Source of the DNA: Beijerinckiaceae bacterium
GTDB taxonomy: Bacteria > Pseudomonadota > Alphaproteobacteria > Rhizobiales > Beijerinckiaceae
Direction of reading: 5' to 3'
Assembly (NCBI GenBank): GCA_947455285.1
Contig: CANGOK010000072.1
Span: forward strand, 1-12,491
Length of the DNA stretch: 12,491 nt
Translations under genes and position numbers: made by a program
The notes under the pieces: generated by a model
What the model was told of the DNA's origin: nothing
The model's input: the letters and a program-made list of their open reading frames with translations, nothing else
The model's database searches: none
Part shown: piece by piece, positions 6,976-12,491 of the stretch
Position numbering within the stretch: position 1 is the stretch's first letter
Layout of the letters: every line of letters starts with the position of its first letter

Positions 6976-7005
6976 GTCACATACTACGATAAGCTTCGCG
7001 CGCAT
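6952..7005 (-). CDS. Leader peptide of the ilvBN attenuator (17 aa)
   Basis: A short open frame encodes MRAKLIVVCDAPDTGRA and a UGA stop. The centre is Leu-Ile-Val-Val, exactly the three amino acids made by the pathway downstream. The codons are CTT, ATC, GTA, GTA; GTA and CTT are little used in the neighbouring genes, which prefer GTC/GTG and CTC/CTG, so the run should respond strongly to poor tRNA charging. The start ATG is preceded by GGAG 7 nt upstream and lies about 20 nt after the predicted transcript start. The stop codon overlaps the antiterminator segment GGGCCU. The product is not expected to have a function of its own; its translation is the sensor. The symbol ilvL is commonly used for such leaders, but I have not confirmed homology to a named one. 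Confidence 0.85.
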   Translation of the reverse strand: MRAKLIVVCDAPDTGRA

Positions 7006-7032
7006 TGCGCCTCTCCACCTGAAACCACGGAA

Positions 7033-7061
7033 TTTCTAGCCCACGACGCAGGGCGGGTCAA
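7033..7061 (-). promoter_or_regulatory. Predicted sigma70-type promoter of the ilv leader and ilvBN
   Basis: TTGACC (7056-7061), a 17-bp spacer and TAGAAA (7033-7038) on the minus strand match 5 of 6 and 4 of 6 consensus bases with ideal spacing; CTTGAC is the usual alphaproteobacterial -35 core. The start of transcription would be near 7026, about 20 nt before the leader ATG. The -35 box lies only 20 bp beyond the miaA stop, with no terminator between, so some miaA transcripts could run into the leader. Confidence 0.75.
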
Positions 7062-7080
7062 GCAAATCCGGGCCCCTGCG

Positions 7081-8004
7081 TCAAAAGTCCAACATTGCGT
7101 TAACGGCCTGCTCTGCGGCTTCCGGCGCCGCCCAGACGAACTCAGGCAACTGGTGGCGGATGAAAGTGAACTGGCGCTTGGAATAATGGCGCGTGTCCGT
7201 CTTGCCCTTCTGAATGGTCTCAGCAAGGCTCGCCTCGCCCCGCAGATAGGCGACCATTCCGGGGACGCCATGAGCGCGCATGACCGGCAGGGCCGGATCA
7301 AGCCCACGCGCCGCCAGCGCCCTCACCTCCTCAAGCGCCCCCTCAGCCATCATCACATCGAAACGCGCGTCAATCCGCTGATAAAGCGCCGCCCGCTCAG
7401 GGGCGAGGAAAAGGCAAAGGCATTTCGCGGGGTCGAGCAGGCCGGGCGTGCGCGCGCCCTGAAATGCCGAAAGCCCCCGCCCCGTCGCCTCGAAGACCTC
7501 CAGCGCGCGCAGGATGCGTTGGGGGTCGCTTGGCCGCAGCCGGGCCGCCGTCAAGGGATCGCGCGAGGCGAGCCGGGCGTGAAGGGTCGCGGGATCAAGC
7601 CCCTCCGCTTCAGCCCGCACCTTCGCCCGCACCTCCTCCGGCACAGGCGGAATATCGGAGAGCCCCCGCAGCAGGCCTTTGAAATACATGCCCGTGCCGC
7701 CGGTGAAGATCGGCAGGCGCCCCTCCCCCCTCAACCGCTCCAGCACGGCGGCGGCGTCCGTGAGCCAGCGACCAACGGAATAATTCACTGAGCCATCCAC
7801 ATGGCCGAAGAGAAGATGGGGCGCAGCCTCCTCCTCCGCCTTGGTCGGGCGCGCCGAGAGAACCCGCAAATCCTTGTAAACCTGCATGGAATCCGCGTTG
7901 ACCACGCAACCGCCCAACCGCTGCGCCAGCCTGATCGCCAAAGCGGACTTGCCGCTGGCGGTCGGTCCTGCGATGAGAATGGCCGAAGGCCCAGGCGCGC
8001 TCAC
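7081..8004 (-). CDS. miaA: tRNA dimethylallyltransferase
   Basis: MiaA moves the dimethylallyl group from dimethylallyl diphosphate to N6 of A37 in tRNAs that read codons starting with U, giving i6A37. The protein has 307 residues, normal for the family. The P-loop GPTASGKS is at 13-20, the family motif DSMQVYKDL at 38-46 carries the catalytic aspartate D38, TGGTGMYFKGLLRGL is at 101-115, and SKRQFTFIRH near the C-terminus matches the conserved tRNA-binding block. The start is GTG at 8004 with GGGAG about 10 nt upstream; there is no better ATG. The gene diverges from serB across 41 bp, and its stop is 20 bp from the -35 box of the ilv promoter. I see no terminator after it and no clear promoter before it; its promoter would have to overlap the start of serB. 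Confidence 0.96.
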   Translation of the reverse strand: MSAPGPSAILIAGPTASGKSALAIRLAQRLGGCVVNADSMQVYKDLRVLSARPTKAEEEAAPHLLFGHVDGSVNYSVGRWLTDAAAVLERLRGEGRLPIFTGGTGMYFKGLLRGLSDIPPVPEEVRAKVRAEAEGLDPATLHARLASRDPLTAARLRPSDPQRILRALEVFEATGRGLSAFQGARTPGLLDPAKCLCLFLAPERAALYQRIDARFDVMMAEGALEEVRALAARGLDPALPVMRAHGVPGMVAYLRGEASLAETIQKGKTDTRHYSKRQFTFIRHQLPEFVWAAPEAAEQAVNAMLDF

Positions 8005-8045
8005 GCTCGGGCGCTCCCTGAAGCCTGCGAAAGTCTCTGAAACCC

Positions 8046-8942
8046 ATGTCGCATGTTCTGACGCTCGTCTCTTCGCCCAATCGCCCGGTCCTCGACGCCA
8101 CCCTGCTGTCCGAGATCAGCGCCCACCTGCCGAGCCCCGGCGAGCCGGTCTGGCTGGCCGAAGGCGTGGCCGCCGACATTCCTTTCGCACCCATGGGCGC
8201 GACCGACAACCGCCGCATCGCAGACACCCTGCGCCTCGAACTCGGCGACCTGCCGGTCGACCTCTTCGTGCAGGCGAGCGCCCATCGGCGCAAGCGGCTT
8301 TTCCTCGCCGACATGGACTCCACCATGATCGGTCAGGAATGCATCGATGAACTCGCCGATTTCGTCGGCAAGAAGGCCGAGGTCGCCGCCATCACCGAGC
8401 GCACCATGCGCGGCGAGCTGCAGTTCGAGACCTCGCTGCGCGCCCGCGTCGCGCTGCTGGAAGGGCTGTCCGCCGATGTGGTCTCGACCGTCATTTCCGA
8501 GCGCATCAAGCTGACCCCGGGCGGCACGCAGCTTGTCCGCACCATGCGCGCCAATGGCGCCTATACGGCGCTGGTTTCGGGGGGCTTCACCCTCTTCACC
8601 GGCCCCATCGCCGCCACCATCGGCTTTGATGAGAACCGCGCCAACACGCTTCTGGTGGACAATGGCAAATTCACCGGCCGCGTCACCGAGCCGATCCTTG
8701 GCCGCGAGGCGAAATTCGAAAGCCTCGTCGAATTGCGCGCCAAGCTCGGCCTCGTGCGCGAGGAGACCATGGCGGTGGGCGATGGCGCCAATGATCTCTC
8801 GATGATCGGGGAAGCAGGCCTCGGCGTCGCCTTCCACGCCAAGCCTGCGGTGGCCGCCGCCGCAGGCGCGCGGGTGGACCATGGCGATCTCAGCGCCCTG
8901 CTTTATGCGCAGGGCTATCGTCGGGATCAGTTCGTCGATTAA
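8046..8942 (+). CDS. serB: Phosphoserine phosphatase
   Basis: Last enzyme of serine synthesis: it hydrolyses O-phospho-L-serine to serine and phosphate. The protein has 298 residues and is a cytoplasmic HAD-family phosphatase. HAD motif I is LADMDSTM with nucleophile D89 and acid/base D91, followed by IGQECIDELA where the conserved glutamate E98 contacts substrate. Motif II is VSGGFT (S178), K223 in REAKFESL fits the conserved lysine, and motif III is GDGANDLSM at 245-253 with D246 and D250 for Mg2+. Residues 1-80 form the N-terminal domain usual in the longer SerB proteins. It is the only plus-strand gene here. The ATG at 8046 has no good Shine-Dalgarno (nearest sequence is CTGAAACCC), and the gap to divergent miaA is only 41 bp, so its promoter may lie inside miaA. 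It ends at a hairpin shared with hisS. Confidence 0.97.
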   Translation: MSHVLTLVSSPNRPVLDATLLSEISAHLPSPGEPVWLAEGVAADIPFAPMGATDNRRIADTLRLELGDLPVDLFVQASAHRRKRLFLADMDSTMIGQECIDELADFVGKKAEVAAITERTMRGELQFETSLRARVALLEGLSADVVSTVISERIKLTPGGTQLVRTMRANGAYTALVSGGFTLFTGPIAATIGFDENRANTLLVDNGKFTGRVTEPILGREAKFESLVELRAKLGLVREETMAVGDGANDLSMIGEAGLGVAFHAKPAVAAAAGARVDHGDLSALLYAQGYRRDQFVD

Positions 8943-8944
8943 GC

Positions 8945-8963
8945 GAGGGGCTCAAAGCCCCTC
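8945..8963. terminator. Hairpin between convergent serB and hisS
   Basis: GAGGGGCT, a CAA loop, and AGCCCCTC form a perfect 8-bp stem two bases after the serB stop. On the other strand the hairpin includes the first two bases of the hisS TGA stop codon. There is no T-run on either side, so it is not a textbook intrinsic terminator, but its place between convergent genes suggests it ends or protects both transcripts. Confidence 0.6.
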
Positions 8964-10455
8964 ACCCGTGCCGCGAAAGCACTTCCTTCACCGCATCCAC
9001 AATGCCGCCTTCCGCCACCGCGAACTGGGCGCGCTGGCGCAGTTCCAGATAATCCGCGCGGTCCTTGGTGGAGGCGGCGAGTTCTGCGCCTAGCACGAGA
9101 TCGCGAATGGTCGCCTCGCCCTTCTCACGCTCATTCGAACCCTGAATGACCGCGCAGGGCGAGCCGCGGCGGTCGGCGTATTTCAGCTGCGCGTTCATGC
9201 CAGCCGAACCCAGATAAAGTTCGGCGCGGATGCCCGCAGCGCGCAGGTCGCTGACGATCTTCTGGTAGCGGGGCATCTGATCGCGGTCGAGAACCAGCAC
9301 GACCACTGGGCCGCGCAGGTTGCGGCCTGAGACCAGCGGACTGTTCATGGCGCGCAGCGCCGAGACCAGACGCGAGACGCCGATGGAGAAGCCCGTCGCA
9401 GGCACGGGCTCGCCACGGAAGCGCGCCACGAGGCCATCGTAACGGCCGCCGCCGCCCACCGAGCCAAAGCGCACGGGACGGCCATGCTCGTCCTTGACCT
9501 CGAAAGTCAGCTCGGCCTCATACACGGGGCCGGTGTAATATTCGAGGCCGCGCACGACGGCGGGGTCGATGAGGATGCGGCCTTCATAGCCAGCAGCCGC
9601 GAAGAGCGCCGCCATTTCGCGCAGTTCCCCGACGCCCTCCTGACCGCGCGCAGAGGCGCCCACGGCGGCGGCGAGATTGTCGAGCGTCGCGGCGTTGGTC
9701 GCAGCCCTTGCGGCGGTGAAGGCGAGGATGCGCTCGATGGCGCTGGCGGAAAGATCAGCGCCCCTCGTGAAATCGCCTGATTCATCCTTGCGGCCGGGGC
9801 CGAGCAACAGGCGCACGCCCTCGGCGCCCAGACGATCCAGCTTGTCGATGGCGCGCAGCACGATGAGCTTCTGCGCTGCCTTGCCCTCGCCCTCGAGGCC
9901 AGCGGCCTCAAGCACGCCGTCGAGCACTTTGCGGTTATTGACCTTGATGACGAAATCGCTGCGCCCGATGCCAAGCTTCTCCAGCGTATCGGCGGCCATC
10001 ATGCAGATTTCAGCGTCGGCGGCGACCGAAGCCGAACCCACGGTGTCCGCATCGAACTGCATGAACTGGCGGAAGCGGCCCGGACCGGGCTTTTCATTCC
10101 GGAACACCCAACCCATGCGATAGCTGCGATAGGGCTTGGCGAGCTTGTCGTAATTCTCGGCCACATAACGGGCCAGCGGGGCGGTCAGGTCATAGCGCAG
10201 CGACAGCCACTGCTCGTCATCGTCCTGAAAGGAAAAGACGCCCTCGTTGGGCCGGTCCTGATCGGGCAGGAACTTGCCCAGCGCCTCGGTATATTCGACG
10301 AAGGGCGTCTCCACCGCCTCGAAGCCGTAAAGCTCGTAAGACGCGCGGATCGCCTCCAGCATGGAGTTCGTCGCGCCGATCTCGGCAGGCCCACGGTCAG
10401 CGAAACCACGCGGCAGACGCGCCTTGACGGTGGAGGGAGTGGATGTGTCGGTCAT
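8962..10455 (-). CDS. hisS: Histidyl-tRNA synthetase (long alphaproteobacterial form)
   Basis: Class II aminoacyl-tRNA synthetase that charges tRNA-His. The protein has 497 residues, longer than the roughly 420 of the Escherichia coli enzyme. Motif 2 is at about 111-136 (GWVFRNEKPGPGRFRQFMQF), the histidine-specific segments are RGLEYYTG at 302-309 and GGGGRYDGLV at 334-343, and motif 3 is ATGFSIGVSRL at 353-363. The anticodon-binding domain covers about 385-490 (VVLVLDRDQ, then LRAAGIRAELYLG). The RNEKPGPGRFRQF wording and the long insertion after the catalytic core resemble the form typical of many alphaproteobacteria. The ATG at 10455 has only a weak GGAT before it. Upstream a weak promoter pair (TTGCCC at 10510-10515, 17 bp, TAAGAC at 10487-10492) may exist; otherwise it is read from the kinase-hydrolase transcript, whose last stop is 69 bp away. 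hisZ and hisG, often near hisS, are not next to it here. Confidence 0.96.
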   Translation of the reverse strand: MTDTSTPSTVKARLPRGFADRGPAEIGATNSMLEAIRASYELYGFEAVETPFVEYTEALGKFLPDQDRPNEGVFSFQDDDEQWLSLRYDLTAPLARYVAENYDKLAKPYRSYRMGWVFRNEKPGPGRFRQFMQFDADTVGSASVAADAEICMMAADTLEKLGIGRSDFVIKVNNRKVLDGVLEAAGLEGEGKAAQKLIVLRAIDKLDRLGAEGVRLLLGPGRKDESGDFTRGADLSASAIERILAFTAARAATNAATLDNLAAAVGASARGQEGVGELREMAALFAAAGYEGRILIDPAVVRGLEYYTGPVYEAELTFEVKDEHGRPVRFGSVGGGGRYDGLVARFRGEPVPATGFSIGVSRLVSALRAMNSPLVSGRNLRGPVVVLVLDRDQMPRYQKIVSDLRAAGIRAELYLGSAGMNAQLKYADRRGSPCAVIQGSNEREKGEATIRDLVLGAELAASTKDRADYLELRQRAQFAVAEGGIVDAVKEVLSRHG

Positions 10456-10524
10456 GGGATCCGGGCCAGTTCAAAGAGTCCGGCGTGTCTTACGAGGGGG
10501 CGCGCCGGGGGGCAAGGGCGGAAC

Positions 10525-11367
10525 TCAGGCGGGATGTCGCCCGATGAAGTCCAGCACGCAGGTGTTGAAGACCTCAGGCGCCTCCCAATAGAGGGCATGG
10601 CCGCATTCGGGGGCTATGACGAACTCGCTGTTGGGCAGGCGCTGCGCATAGAGGCGCATGAGCGGGGGCGGCATCCAAAGATCCGCATCGCCGGTCATCA
10701 GCAGGGTCGGGACGTGCAGATTTTCGAGCGCGGCGAAGGTGATGTGGTTCAGCGGCGTCTGACCGGTGCGCAGCCCCGTCACGGCGCCATGCTCGAGCGC
10801 CAGCCAGCGGGCGACGCCTTCAGGGTCTATGGCGCGATAGGAGGGGCCGACCTCCCGGAACTCGGAGGGCAGGTCATCGAAGCCCTGTGGGCGGATGCTC
10901 TGACTGAGCCTGAGATAGTCAGGGTCCTGCGCCCCGCCGACGCAGGAGGTGAGGCTGAGCGAGAGGAGCCTTGCGGCATGGGACAGCGCGAAATCGACGC
11001 TGATCGCCCCGCCTGCGGCTGAAGCCACAAGATGGAAGCGCCCCACGCCCATCGCATCCAGAAAATTCGCAAGATCGGTCGAGGCCGAGCCCGGATTTGC
11101 GGGATCAACAGGGTCTGATCCACGATGGCCGCGCCGCGACCAGCCGATGACGCGGTAGCCCGCCTTGCCGAAGACCGGCTGCTGATAGACCCACATATGG
11201 GCGCTGCCGGTGGCGGGATGATTGAAGACGACTGTTTCGCCCTCGCCGCCAGTGTCCCAATAAAAAAGCTTAGCCCCGGCGACGCTTACAAACCCGGTGT
11301 GGGCCGGCGCCTGTTCGGGCGGGGGTGAGCGATCAAAAACAGGCGGCGGCGCGCGGCGCTCGTTCAT
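10525..11367 (-). CDS. Alpha/beta-hydrolase-fold protein lacking the usual nucleophile serine
   Basis: Protein of 280 residues with the alpha/beta hydrolase fold. Recognisable parts are the oxyanion-type segment FNHPATGSAHMW at 48-59, the strand YRVIGWSRRGHRGSD at 71-85 (family pattern D-x-RGxGxSD), the nucleophile elbow region at 111-122, a cap around 140-205, the acid region TGDADLWMPP (D229 or D227), and the histidine H257 in ECGHALYWEAP. The elbow, normally G-x-S-x-G-G, reads A-S-A-A-G-G at 115-120, so alanine A117 stands where the serine nucleophile is expected. It may still be an enzyme using another chemistry, or have lost catalysis. No signal peptide is seen; the first 22 residues are proline-rich. 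Its ATG overlaps the stop of the upstream histidine kinase gene by ATGA, so translation is probably coupled. The substrate is unknown. Confidence 0.88.
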   Translation of the reverse strand: MNERRAPPPVFDRSPPPEQAPAHTGFVSVAGAKLFYWDTGGEGETVVFNHPATGSAHMWVYQQPVFGKAGYRVIGWSRRGHRGSDPVDPANPGSASTDLANFLDAMGVGRFHLVASAAGGAISVDFALSHAARLLSLSLTSCVGGAQDPDYLRLSQSIRPQGFDDLPSEFREVGPSYRAIDPEGVARWLALEHGAVTGLRTGQTPLNHITFAALENLHVPTLLMTGDADLWMPPPLMRLYAQRLPNSEFVIAPECGHALYWEAPEVFNTCVLDFIGRHPA

Positions 11368-12491
11368 TCCGCCAGCACCCGGGTCGGCGGAAAGGCGACC
11401 TCGATCAGGGTGCCATCGTTCTGCTTGCTCTTGATGGTGAAGGAGGCGCGATTGGCCTCAACCAGCGCCTTTGTCAGCGGCAGCCCGAGACCAGTGCCAC
11501 CCGCCCTGCGCGCAGTCGCGATCTGGCGGAAAGGCTCCATGGCGATGGCGAGTTCGCTGTCGCTCATGCCAAAGCCCGTGTCGCGGATGCGGATCACCGC
11601 ATGGCCTGCATCGGTCAGCGCCGTCGAGACGATGACCTGTCCGCCAGCCTCGTTGAACTTCACGGCGTTGGACAAGAGGTTCAGCACGATCTGCCGCAGC
11701 GAGCGCTCGTCAGCCACGATGTTCGGCAGACGAGACGCCAGCGAGCTGCGGATGATGACCCGCGCGCGATCGGCCTGCGGCTGCATGATCGAGATGCATT
11801 CGGCCACGATGGCGTTAGCGTTGACGCTGCCGAAATTGAGCTCAAGCTTGCCCGCCTCGATCTTCGAGAGATCAAGCAGGTCATTCACGAGGCTCATCAC
11901 ATGTGCGCCCGAGGAATGAATATCTTTCAGATAGTCCTTGTAGCGCTCGTTGCCGACAGGACCGAAACGCTCCTCCATGATGACTTCGGCGAAGCCAAGA
12001 ATGGCGTTAAGGGGCGTGCGGATTTCGTGGCTGACCTTGGCGAGGAAATCCGACTTCAAGGCGCTGGCGTGTTCAGCATCCTTGCGCGCGGCTTCGATCT
12101 CACGCTCGACCTTCTTCCAGGGGGTGAGATCGCGCATGACAGCGCAGAACTTCTGATCCCCTGAGGTCGCGATGCGGCCAAGGGTCATGTAGAGCGGGAT
12201 CGATCCGCCCTGACGCGCGCGGCCGACGAACTCGCGTCCGTCGTTCATCACGCTGGCGACGCCGTTCGATTTCAACCCTTCGAGATAATCCAGCGCCGCA
12301 GGATGGCTCTCGCGCTCCAGCAGCACGGTGAAGGGCTCGCCAGCCACATCGCCTTGCTCGTAGCCAAATAGAGCCTCGGCGGAGCGATTAAGCGACAGAA
12401 TGGCGCCCTGTCCGTCAAGCACGGCGACGCCATCGGTGGCGGTGTCGAGAATGGTGCGCAGCTCGCGCGTCTCAAGCTCGCGCTCACGCAG
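11364..12491 (-). CDS. PAS-domain sensor histidine kinase, 5' end outside window
   Basis: C-terminal 375 residues of a sensor kinase; the reading frame is open to the right edge, so the N-terminus is missing. Visible order: a charged, coiled-coil-like LRERELETREL start, a PAS domain at about 11-125 (ILDTATDGVAVLDGQGAILS, LNRSAEALFGY), a HisKA dimerisation domain with SHEIRTPLNAILGFAEV (phosphoaccepting His codon at 12027-12029), and the HATPase_c domain with N-box IVLNLLSNAVKF, G1 box DTGFGM, F-box EPFRQ and G2 box GGTGLGLPLTKAL. The FGPVGNERYKDYLKDIHSSG segment after the histidine resembles the PleC/DivJ/PdhS kinases that act on the DivK cell-cycle regulator in alphaproteobacteria; that assignment is a guess from motif similarity. 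No receiver domain follows, so its partner is encoded elsewhere. The stop overlaps the hydrolase start by 4 bp. Confidence 0.93.
   Translation of the reverse strand: MRERELETRELRTILDTATDGVAVLDGQGAILSLNRSAEALFGYEQGDVAGEPFTVLLERESHPAALDYLEGLKSNGVASVMNDGREFVGRARQGGSIPLYMTLGRIATSGDQKFCAVMRDLTPWKKVEREIEAARKDAEHASALKSDFLAKVSHEIRTPLNAILGFAEVIMEERFGPVGNERYKDYLKDIHSSGAHVMSLVNDLLDLSKIEAGKLELNFGSVNANAIVAECISIMQPQADRARVIIRSSLASRLPNIVADERSLRQIVLNLLSNAVKFNEAGGQVIVSTALTDAGHAVIRIRDTGFGMSDSELAIAMEPFRQIATARRAGGTGLGLPLTKALVEANRASFTIKSKQNDGTLIEVAFPPTRVLAE

Noticed and set aside
8001..8882. Minus-strand open frame (about 290 codons) opposite serB
   Set aside because: serB has all HAD motifs in the other strand; this frame is His/Gly/Ala-rich low-complexity shadow sequence.
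10487..10515. Promoter for hisS (TTGCCC, 17 bp, TAAGAC)
   Set aside because: Spacing is good but the hexamers match poorly in a GC-rich gap; kept only as a remark in the hisS entry.
1..12491. Defence system, CRISPR array, mobile element or biosynthetic cluster
   Set aside because: No repeats with spacers, transposase, integrase, attachment site or cluster enzymes are visible; every large frame is explained by housekeeping, transport or signalling genes.

Overview
The window looks like chromosomal DNA of a GC-rich alphaproteobacterium, most likely of the order Hyphomicrobiales (Rhizobiales). Pointers are the long alphaproteobacterial type of histidyl-tRNA synthetase, the serB / miaA / ilvB / ilvN neighbourhood, and a PleC/DivJ/PdhS-like histidine kinase. 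The genus cannot be named from the sequence alone. All genes except serB lie on the minus strand. I see no insertion sequence, prophage, CRISPR array, tRNA or rRNA.

Layout from left to right. (1) 1-3165 is an import operon read right to left: a small SnoaL/NTF2-fold protein, then the ATPase, permease and periplasmic binding protein of a nitrate/sulfonate/taurine-type ABC importer; the binding protein runs off the left edge. (2) 3272-7061 is the branched-chain amino acid block, read right to left: promoter, a 17-codon leader peptide with adjacent Leu-Ile-Val-Val codons, an attenuator terminator, ilvB, ilvN, then ilvC with its own predicted promoter and a strong terminator. (3) miaA ends 20 bp before that promoter, and serB diverges from miaA across a 41-bp gap. 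(4) serB and hisS converge on a shared hairpin. (5) Upstream of hisS are an alpha/beta-hydrolase-fold gene and, overlapping it by ATGA, a PAS histidine kinase that runs off the right edge.

The ilv block works as a unit. IlvB and IlvN form acetohydroxyacid synthase, and IlvC carries out the next step toward valine, isoleucine and leucine. The leader reads out the supply of charged Leu, Ile and Val tRNAs: a 46-nt hairpin, an antiterminator segment that overlaps the leader stop codon, and a terminator with a U-run fit the classical translation-coupled attenuation model. This is the best-supported regulatory find in the window.

Other points to check are a GDG-to-GEA change in the cofactor motif of IlvB, an alpha/beta hydrolase whose nucleophile-elbow serine is alanine, and an imperfect operator-like repeat before the importer operon. 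I found no sign of a new defence or mobile system; the window is mainly housekeeping DNA.
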